A stretch of DNA of 64,000 nucleotides from HK1 sp965215295 (GTDB taxonomy: Bacteria; Pseudomonadota; Gammaproteobacteria; HK1): the NCBI GenBank assembly GCA_965215295.1, contig OZ244045.1, positions 496,001-560,000 of the forward strand, read 5' to 3'. The notes below the pieces were generated by a model. That model was not told the origin of the DNA and did not search any database. It worked only from the letters and a program-made list of their open reading frames with translations. The translations under genes and the position numbers were made by a program. Below, one piece after another: positions 1-7,971 of the stretch. Numbering within the stretch: position 1 is the stretch's first letter; every line of letters begins with the position of its first letter.

Positions 1-853
1 CGAATTCCGAACGGGCGCGGTCGTAGCGGCTGGTGTCCACGAGCATGCGCGCATAGGCCATGCGGACCATTCCGGACTCGGGATGGCGGTCGAGGAATTC
101 CTCCAGCACGCGGAACGCGCCGTCGGCGTCGTCCGACCGGACGCGCAGGCGGGCCCGCAGGATCGCGACCCGCCCACTGCCGGGGTCGAGGCCGTACGAG
201 CGATCGGCGGCGGCCAGCGCCTCCTCGACGTGTCCGGTTCGAAGCAGGAGCCGCGCGAGCGCAAGCTGCGCCTCCGCGTCGTTCTCGTGCCCGAGGACGA
301 GCTGCCTCATCGCCGCTGCCGCGGCCTCCGTGTCCTGCTCCCCGGCCAGGAGCTCGGCGGCGCGGTGAAACCCTGCGCCCGCCGGCTCGGACAGCGCCTC
401 CACGATCACGTCGAGCTGCTCGACCGCGCCATCGACATCGCCCGCCCGCATGAGCAGGGACGCCAGGACCTGGCGCGCTTCCACGCTCGATGGATCGATG
501 TCCTTCCACAGCCGGGCCGCTTCGAGGGCGCTCTCGCCGGCGTGCGAGAAGACCGCGAGCTTCGTCGCCCGCGCCGCGACGCGCACGTCCCGGGTCTCCC
601 TGGCGGCCTCCAGGTAGTTCCGGAACGCAAGACGCAGATCGCCGCGCTGACTGGCAAGCTCTCCGACCAGGAGTTTGTAGAGCACGCCCGCGCTCAGCGG
701 ATGGCGGGAAGGTTGGGAGTCGCTCGCTGCGTCCGAACGGACCGCGACCGCCCCGTTCGTCGTCGCAGGACCGGTCGCGGCGCATCCGGTGAGCACGCCC
801 GCGGCGAACACCGCAGCAAGCGCGGACCTGCCGAGCCGCTCGCCGACGGACAT
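1..853 (-). CDS. TPR-repeat lipoprotein, C-terminus beyond the window
   Basis: Reads leftwards and is cut by the window edge; about 284 residues are visible with no stop. The N-terminus is a clear lipoprotein signal: MSVGERLGR, a hydrophobic stretch, then the lipobox LTGC with the lipidated Cys at residue 24. The rest is Ala/Leu/Arg-rich helical pairs typical of tetratricopeptide repeats, for example AEAQLALARLLLRTGHVEEA. An in-frame ATG at 904 also exists, but the ATG at 853 follows AAGGGG at a 6-nt spacing and gives a signal peptide of normal length. A TPR lipoprotein divergent from hemA is common in Gammaproteobacteria, often followed by lolB and ispE. The role is probably as an envelope scaffold; the exact function is unknown. 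Confidence 0.85.
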   Translation of the reverse strand, partial: MSVGERLGRSALAAVFAAGVLTGCAATGPATTNGAVAVRSDAASDSQPSRHPLSAGVLYKLLVGELASQRGDLRLAFRNYLEAARETRDVRVAARATKLAVFSHAGESALEAARLWKDIDPSSVEARQVLASLLMRAGDVDGAVEQLDVIVEALSEPAGAGFHRAAELLAGEQDTEAAAAAMRQLVLGHENDAEAQLALARLLLRTGHVEEALAAADRSYGLDPGSGRVAILRARLRVRSDDADGAFRVLEEFLDRHPESGMVRMAYARMLVDTSRYDRARSEF

Positions 854-923
854 GCGCAGCCCCTTCGCCGCACAGGCCCGTTCCCGCAACGCAGCTATCG
901 CCATCGGAGGCTCTCGATGCGGC

Positions 924-971
924 TTGTGCGCACCATCGGTCAACGTCGGTACAATGCGCCGCCACTATACT
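924..971 (+). promoter_or_regulatory. Possible hemA promoter
   Basis: The 203-bp divergent region between the lipoprotein gene and hemA holds two -10-like hexamers reading towards hemA: TACAAT at 950-955 and TATACT at 966-971. TTGTGC at 924-929 could serve as a -35 box, but its spacing to TACAAT is 20 bp, longer than ideal. Read by eye only. Confidence 0.3.
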
Positions 972-1056
972 TCATGCAGAGATTCAGGCAATCGGCGCGA
1001 CGCGGAACGAGCCGCGCGGCGTTCGGCGATCGAGCCGATGCACTCCGCAAACCGCC

Positions 1057-2348
1057 ATGTCGATCGTCGCCCTCGGATTGAACCACACCACGGCACCGCT
1101 CGAGCTTCGTGAACGGGCGGTGGTCGACGACGCCGGAATGTCGTCCGCGCTCAGGTCGCTGACCGACCTTCCGGGAGTGAGCGAAGCGGCGATCCTCTCC
1201 ACCTGCAATCGCACGGACCTGTACTGCGGGCTGAGCCGGGACGAGGACGCGCCCACCCGCTGGTTCGGCGAGTTCCTGGGCATCGACCGGCGCGATCTGT
1301 CCGGCCACCTCTACGTGCATCGCGAAGATGCCGCGGTGCGCCACGTCATGCGGGTCGCGAGCGGCCTCGATTCGATGGTGCTCGGCGAACCCCAGATCCT
1401 CGGCCAGCTCAAGCAGGCATATGGACTCGCCCGCCGCGAAGGCTCGCTCGGAGTCGTGCTCGACAAGCTCTTTCAGCGTTCGTTTTCGGTGGCGAAGCGC
1501 GTGCGTACCGACACCGATATCGGGGCGAGTCCCGTCTCGGTGGCATACGCCGCGGTGACCCTCGCCCGCCGGATCTTCGGGGAGCTCGATGCGCGCACCG
1601 CCCTGCTCGTCGGCGCCGGGGAGACGGTGGCGCTGTGCGCGCGCCATCTCGCATCGAGCCGCATCGGCCGCATGGTGATCGCGAACCGCACGCTGGAACA
1701 TGCCCGCCGGATCGCGACCCCGTTGAGCGCTTACGCCATCTCGCTGGACGAAGTGCCGCTCCACCTCGCCGAGGCGGACATCGTGATCTCGTCGACGGGT
1801 AGCCGCGAAACGGTCATCTCCTTCGCGCAGGCCCGCGCCGCGGTGCTCCGGCGCAGACGGCGCCCCATCTTCATGGCCGATCTCGCCGTTCCGCACGACA
1901 TCGACCGCGAAGCCGGCAATCTCCCGGACGTGTACCTGTACAACGTGGACGACCTCGCGGACGTCATCGAAGAGGGACACCAGCGGCGCGTGGCGGCGGC
2001 GGGGGTGGCCGAAGGCATCATCGAGCGGCAGGTCGCGGAATTCATGGCCTGGATGCGCGGGCGGCGCGTGTCCTCGATCATCGTCCGGGTGCGGGAGTCG
2101 GCTGCGGCTGCCGAGGAGGAAGTGCTCCGGAAGGCGCGCCGCCGGCTGCAGGGCGGAGAGCCGGCGGAGGAGGTCATCGAATACGTGGCCCGTACGCTTG
2201 CCAACAAGCTGCTCCATGCCCCGAGCACGGGGATCCGCGAAGCCGGAGAGAGCGATCGCCAGGACATCGTCGAGGCGGCGAGGAAGCTCTTCGGCGTCAC
2301 CGGGGAGGACGAGGCTCCGGCGCCCCGGCCGGGCCCCGGCCGCACGCG

Positions 2349-2352
<4 letters not shown>
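1057..2352 (+). CDS. hemA: Glutamyl-tRNA reductase
   Basis: First committed step of the C5 haem pathway: NADPH-dependent reduction of Glu-tRNA(Glu) to glutamate-1-semialdehyde in the cytoplasm. The 431-residue length is normal. The N-terminus has the family signature GLNHTTAPLELRER, and the catalytic thiol is Cys50 in ILSTCNRTDLY. The segment LDSMVLGEPQILGQLKQAY and a Rossmann segment (ALLVGAGETVALCARHL) follow, then the C-terminal helical dimerisation domain. The stop codon overlaps the prfA start by 4 bp (ATGA at 2349-2352), so the two genes are probably translated as a coupled pair, as in many gammaproteobacteria. Confidence 0.98.
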
Positions 2353-3431
<1,079 letters not shown>

Positions 3432-3456
3432 CGAAGGTGCGTGACAGAGACTGTTT

Positions 3457-3486
3457 CGCGACGGCGCTTCATGTCGCGCCTTCATT
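3457..3486. terminator. Weak hairpin between convergent prfA and brxA
   Basis: The 187-bp gap between two converging genes contains overlapping inverted repeats: CGCGAC (3457-3462) with GTCGCG (3473-3478), or GGCGC (3463-3467) with GCGCC (3476-3480). Only a short T-rich tail follows. It may act as a bidirectional terminator. Confidence 0.25.
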
Positions 3487-3618
3487 CGGTCGCACACTCT
3501 CGCGGAACCTGTCAGCGACATTGGGGCCCCGGGAGTCACGATTCGGTGAGCATCGTGCGGTGTTGTTGTGAAAACCGATGCGTACCGGCGGTTGCGAGCG
3601 ATAGGGAATTCCGGAAGG

Positions 3619-4383
3619 TCAATCTTGAACGTCGTGCGGATTGGAAAGACCGAGCAGGACTTCCTGATCGAGGCCGTGGCGAAAGGTCTCCAGAACCGCG
3701 CCGGCTTCAATCTCTCCGAGCGAGGGTAGCGCGATGTCGAAGGGGAAGAGGTGCGGCCCGCGAAGCAGCGCGGACGCCGGTCGGGGGCTGTCGCCCGCGG
3801 CGGAGAGCATGGCCCTGATCGCCCAGACGCCGAGTGGCGCGTCGTCGATGGCACGCTTCGCAACGCCGCGATAAAGGCCCTTCTCCTCCGTCTCCCGCAG
3901 CACCCCCCAGTCGATACAGGTCCGCAGGATGCGCCGCGCCGCGCGGGCCACGGTTTCGCGTTCGCCGAACCGTTCGCGGAGTCTGCGCTGCACTTGGGCC
4001 GCCCCTGCGGTCCCCTGCAAGCGAAGCTGGCGCCCGACCGCATCGGCGACGATGCCGAAGAAGGGGTAGACCGCCATGCACATGCACCAGTGCACCAGCA
4101 TCCGGTCGCTCGGCCCCCCATGCCGAAGGTGATCCAACCCTTCGTCGCGGAGCGATTGGAGCTCCCTTGGGACGGTGACCCAGACCTTGGTCAGGATCGT
4201 GATGGCCTTGTCCCGGCTTCCCCGTACCGGCCGGCTCCCGACCGACAGCTTCTCCTTCAGTCGCTCGTTCAGCGCCGCGACGATCGCATCCCTCGGGTTC
4301 CCGGCGAGCACCAGGTTCGCGGTGTACTCCAGCCAGTCGATCCGGACGCGCTGGCTGAAGCCGATCCGATCCTGGCGGTTCAC
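3619..4383 (-). CDS. brxA: BREX-3 protein BrxA-like
   Basis: Last gene of the BREX operon. BrxA-family proteins are small DNA-binding-type BREX components with an unclear biochemical role. The product is 254 residues, near family size, with helical stretches such as WLEYTANLVLAGNPRDAIVAAL and a C-terminal part rich in short hydrophobic segments. The start is a GTG at 4383 whose GTGA overlaps the pglZ stop codon. Longer readings upstream in this frame run through pglZ out of frame and were not used. Assignment rests on position after pglZ and on overall resemblance; the family call is moderate. Confidence 0.7.
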   Translation of the reverse strand: MNRQDRIGFSQRVRIDWLEYTANLVLAGNPRDAIVAALNERLKEKLSVGSRPVRGSRDKAITILTKVWVTVPRELQSLRDEGLDHLRHGGPSDRMLVHWCMCMAVYPFFGIVADAVGRQLRLQGTAGAAQVQRRLRERFGERETVARAARRILRTCIDWGVLRETEEKGLYRGVAKRAIDDAPLGVWAIRAMLSAAGDSPRPASALLRGPHLFPFDIALPSLGEIEAGAVLETFRHGLDQEVLLGLSNPHDVQD

Positions 4384-6446
4384 GTCGCCGCCCGTTCGAT
4401 CCGGACCCACGGGACGACGACCTCTTCGAGGGAAGCTCCACCGTGCCCGACGACGCGCTCGCCTTCCCGAACGAACGCCGATCGGGCCGGGGCAAGCAGG
4501 GCCAGACAGTCTTCGGGAAGCCCGATGGTGGGCCATGCGACCGCGTCCGGGAACTGCTCGTGTACGCGAGACCGCAATGCCCGGTCGGGATAGAGCCGCG
4601 CACGTTCCCCCCGAACGTCGGCGACCGCCCCTTCGGATGGCCGCCCGCGGCCCTCCGCCTCGATATTGCCGTGGTCGGAGGTCAGGTAAACCGCGAGACC
4701 GGCGTCGAGCAACAGGTCCAGAAGCTCCGCCATGAACCCTTCGCCAGCCCACTGCCGAACCTGGCTGTGCATGCCCGCCGTGCCCAGTTCCATGCCGTGC
4801 ATGATCCGGTCGACCTTGTCGACGACGAGACCGAGCGCGCGGATGCCCACCCCCGACAGAATCTCGCTGACGCTGTCGAGAGCGCCGTCTCCGAGCCCCT
4901 TGGCGTAACCGACCGCTTGCGCCGATACCCCTTGGTCCACCCAGAACTGGCGCCACGATGACGCTTCCCGGTCGGTGGTGTGGATGCTCGACGGAAAGTA
5001 GAGCGGCGGTTTTCCGGCGAAGATCGCCTGCCGGGATACGGACGTGAGGGTCGGCACCCAGGCGAACACGGCGCCCTCGCGAAAGCGCAGGCGCGGCCGC
5101 TGGTCCGCGAGAACGTCGCGGAGCACGAGCCACTGATCGAGGGCGAGTCCGTCCACGACGATGAGCGCGACCTTGCCCTCGGAGTCACGCTCAAGCTGCC
5201 TCGCGAGGTAGCGCGGTACGTGATGGACCATCACCGGCGGGTCCGGCGGCTGGTTGTGGAGGCCCGCGTAGCGGCGCCCGGTCCACGCGAGAAAGGTCCG
5301 GTCCACTTCCCTGCGTAGCTCGGCGGTCCGCGTGCCCGTCTCGGACCGCGCCGGGGCGGCCGTCCCCGACCGAAGAACCTCCAGCTCCGCCCATCGGCAG
5401 GCGAACGCCGTCCATTCGTGGTGCCGCGCATCGGGGCCGGGGATCGTCTTGCCGGCGGTCTCCATCAGGCCCTGGAGGCGACGCCGCTTGTCGGCGTCGG
5501 GATCGGTCCGAATCCCGACCGATACCCATTGGCCCGACAGGGCCCCACTCGACCCGTGGGGCACCGGCCGCAACATTCCTTCGACGAACAGATTGTCGAT
5601 GTAGATGCGGACATCGTCGTGACCGAAGGGGAGGTCGGCGGGCCCTTCGAGCTTGAGGCCGAACGATCCGCTTGCATCCCGCGGGCCGTCGGTCCCGAGC
5701 CCGTATGGCTTGCCGACTTCGCCCACGCTCGTCCCGGCGTGCCGCGCGAGGCGGTCGAGGAACAGGGGCCAGCGCTCCTGAAGGAAGGCGAAGAAGGCAT
5801 CCCGATCCGGCACGATGGTATCGAGGGGCCACGAGTCGAAGGCTCCGCCTTGCCGGAGCAGTCGAACCAGGCGGTCATCCAGGAGGCGCGGCAACCGCTC
5901 GCCCCGGTAGTGTCTCCGCAACAGGGCGCGCAGCAGGTCGGCCGGCTGGCCGATGAGCGCGGGCGTGATCCTGAAGACGTGCAGCAGCACGAAGTCCTTG
6001 GTCGCGTCGTCCCCGAGCCGGTTCGGCCCGTGCCGTATCCATGCACGGTAGAGCGCATCGAGATGGCCGCGGTCAAGTGAGGCGACGACCGGATGGCTGA
6101 GGCCGGGAAACAGCTCGCCCAATCCGAAGGAAAGCTGTCGGCCGGCCTGCAGAAGGTCGTAGGGAAGGGTCGCAAGATCGTGCTTTTCCGCCCGCAGGGC
6201 GACCACGAGGTCAGGGGTCTCGCCCCCGTCCCGACCGGACCGGAACCGGGATTCGTAGGCGAAGCGGAACGCGACGGAGTCGTCGAAGGGGAGGATCTCG
6301 AAACCCCGCTCCCGGATGGCTTCGAGGAGCGTCTCCTCGAGCAGCAAACCGTCCGGGTCGGCCACCAAGGTGAGGCGCGCGACCCGCGGCGTGAACTCCC
6401 TCAGTATCCGGTCGCGCCAGTCGGACACCGAGCCAGCTTCGGTCAC
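4380..6446 (-). CDS. pglZ: BREX-3 PglZ, alkaline-phosphatase-superfamily protein
   Basis: PglZ is the hallmark phosphatase-like component of BREX phage exclusion. The 688-residue product has the alkaline phosphatase/phosphodiesterase metal-site pattern: ALIVVDGLALDQW near residue 423, the nucleophile region TLTSVSRQAIFAGKPP, and the C-terminal metal motif YLTSDHGNIEAEG near residue 585. I place the start at GTG 6446 because it forms a GTGA overlap with the stop of the preceding gene, as at other junctions of this operon. A second GTG at 6428 is possible. The short length relative to type-1 PglZ fits the type-3 form. Confidence 0.88.
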   Translation of the reverse strand: MTEAGSVSDWRDRILREFTPRVARLTLVADPDGLLLEETLLEAIRERGFEILPFDDSVAFRFAYESRFRSGRDGGETPDLVVALRAEKHDLATLPYDLLQAGRQLSFGLGELFPGLSHPVVASLDRGHLDALYRAWIRHGPNRLGDDATKDFVLLHVFRITPALIGQPADLLRALLRRHYRGERLPRLLDDRLVRLLRQGGAFDSWPLDTIVPDRDAFFAFLQERWPLFLDRLARHAGTSVGEVGKPYGLGTDGPRDASGSFGLKLEGPADLPFGHDDVRIYIDNLFVEGMLRPVPHGSSGALSGQWVSVGIRTDPDADKRRRLQGLMETAGKTIPGPDARHHEWTAFACRWAELEVLRSGTAAPARSETGTRTAELRREVDRTFLAWTGRRYAGLHNQPPDPPVMVHHVPRYLARQLERDSEGKVALIVVDGLALDQWLVLRDVLADQRPRLRFREGAVFAWVPTLTSVSRQAIFAGKPPLYFPSSIHTTDREASSWRQFWVDQGVSAQAVGYAKGLGDGALDSVSEILSGVGIRALGLVVDKVDRIMHGMELGTAGMHSQVRQWAGEGFMAELLDLLLDAGLAVYLTSDHGNIEAEGRGRPSEGAVADVRGERARLYPDRALRSRVHEQFPDAVAWPTIGLPEDCLALLAPARSAFVREGERVVGHGGASLEEVVVPWVRIERAAT

Positions 6447-6949
6447 GTTGGAATCCGTGATACCGGGTAGCGAGGCAGGGTTCGGTTCCACGTCCGGAGG
6501 TTGAACACCGTACAGCCCTTCACGATCGGCCGTTTCCATCCTCCGGTGACCGGTCCGTTCAGCGGGAGCTTGCGTTTCAGGTCTTCCGTTCGCGCGAGAA
6601 GGTCGGCCTCCGTCAGATCGTCGATGGCGACGATGACCCAGTAATGGATCGGTTTGGCGATGTCGCCGGACGCCCATTGATAAAGGAAGGAGTCGCGGTA
6701 TTTGTATTTGAGATCTTCATCCAGATCTCCGGAGAGGAATTTGCAGGTGAACTCCCCCCTCTCCCACTCCCTCGCGCAGGGATGTTCCGGGTCCTTGAAT
6801 TCGATGAACAATATGCGATCGGCTTCCTCGACGATGAAATCCACGGCTTTCATGCAGTGGGGCAACCCATGCGACGGGTCGTCGAATTTCCTGGCCCTGG
6901 AAGTACGGGGAAACGTGATCCGGAGGTTGCCTTCCTCCAATGTGGTCAT
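6443..6949 (-). CDS. PD-(D/E)xK nuclease-like protein inside the BREX operon
   Basis: A 168-residue soluble protein I cannot assign to a named family. Near the N-terminus Asp37 (MKAVDFIVE) is followed by Glu50-x-Lys52 (ILFIEFKD), the spacing and hydrophobic setting of a PD-(D/E)xK nuclease core. His27 and Asp23/24 lie just before it. The second half holds a beta strand (YWVIVAIDDL) and a basic tail. It is joined by 4-bp overlaps to the ATPase gene upstream (ATGA) and to pglZ downstream (GTGA), so it is expressed within the BREX transcript. It probably works with the adjacent ATPase, perhaps as its effector. Nuclease activity is inference. Confidence 0.6.
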   Translation of the reverse strand: MTTLEEGNLRITFPRTSRARKFDDPSHGLPHCMKAVDFIVEEADRILFIEFKDPEHPCAREWERGEFTCKFLSGDLDEDLKYKYRDSFLYQWASGDIAKPIHYWVIVAIDDLTEADLLARTEDLKRKLPLNGPVTGGWKRPIVKGCTVFNLRTWNRTLPRYPVSRIPT

Positions 6950-7971
6950 TTCCCGAGCCCTCCGAGGCTGCGCTTCACCTCGCGGTCGTACAGATCGGTG
7001 AAGGCATCCGCGATGGCGTTCGGATGGATGTCCGAATAGGTAGGCGCCTCATGGCAGGCGATCTCGCCGCTATCGGATTCACGGTAGAGAGAGTGAAAAG
7101 CGAGCTCGTCACCTTCCCGTTTCTGCAGATCCAGCTCCTTGAGAATCGCGTAGTCATGAGTGCCGATGAATATCTGGACGCCCATGCGCTGTAGTTCGAG
7201 AAGGATTTCAATCACTGGTCCGAACAGTCCGGGGTTGAGATTGGTTTCCGGTTCGTCCCAGAACAATACCGATCCTTCAAGCAGCGTCCCATTCTGAATC
7301 AGCAGCCAAAGCAGGCCCAACTTGCGCATACCCTCTGCGACCAACGTGAATTCCAAGTTACCCTGTTTGCCACGGAGAAAAAATTCTTCCTGGCTCGGGG
7401 TAACCTTGCCCTCGATTATCTTGCGCAGAATGTCGAGCAGCTTCCTCCGATCACGATCTGTCTGTCCATGCAAGCGGGGCCGGTAGGCGCGGTCGAGAAT
7501 ATCTGCATAAATCTCCTCGAAGTGGATGTCTCGCCGCGCGTAGAGGGAGCGAAACCCCGGCGCATTCGCAAGCATTTCCTTGACGGGTATGTAGACGCTT
7601 TCGATGGGATCGGTGTTCCAGCGCTTCGCGCCCGTGACGGTCGCCGAATCGGCCACGGTTGCGTGGTTGGAGAAGGAAACGCGGAGACTGCTGCCGCGGT
7701 CTCGGTAAATCCGGGCGACACACCGCGAGCTTGTCCCTCGCCGCTTGACGAGCCGCCCGATCGATCGCCCGGAGGGCATGAAGACACGGATGAGTTTCTC
7801 TGCAATCCCGACTCCCGTCTTGCTCACGTCGCAGGCGGCATAGACGACCTTCATGAGGTGGGTCTTGCCGGTCCCGTTGGCGCCGACGAGGACGTTGATG
7901 CCGGGGGACGGCCTGAAATCGAGTTTCTCGAAGGCCGTGAACCGTTCGAGCTTCAGTCTCGTGATCGTCAT
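6946..7971 (-). CDS. AAA/SMC-like ATPase inside the BREX operon
   Basis: The 341-residue ATP-binding protein resembles the AAA_15/AAA_21 (OLD/RecF-like) group. Walker A is GANGTGKT at residues 30-37, preceded by the usual N-terminal strand (LKLERFTAFEKLDFRPSPG). Walker B is VLFWDEPETNLNPG near residue 235, and the switch histidine is in FIGTHDYAIL. The short insertion between the two ATPase halves does not suggest a long coiled coil. It overlaps pglX by ATGA at its start and the nuclease-like gene by ATGA at its end. Such ATPases often partner a nuclease or toxin in defence systems (Gabija, Septu, PARIS); which of these it resembles most cannot be judged here. Confidence 0.85.
   Translation of the reverse strand: MTITRLKLERFTAFEKLDFRPSPGINVLVGANGTGKTHLMKVVYAACDVSKTGVGIAEKLIRVFMPSGRSIGRLVKRRGTSSRCVARIYRDRGSSLRVSFSNHATVADSATVTGAKRWNTDPIESVYIPVKEMLANAPGFRSLYARRDIHFEEIYADILDRAYRPRLHGQTDRDRRKLLDILRKIIEGKVTPSQEEFFLRGKQGNLEFTLVAEGMRKLGLLWLLIQNGTLLEGSVLFWDEPETNLNPGLFGPVIEILLELQRMGVQIFIGTHDYAILKELDLQKREGDELAFHSLYRESDSGEIACHEAPTYSDIHPNAIADAFTDLYDREVKRSLGGLGK

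Noticed and set aside
83..1081. Plus-strand open reading opposite the TPR lipoprotein gene
   Set aside because: The minus-strand reading has a lipobox, TPR texture and a good ribosome site; the plus reading has none of these and runs into hemA.
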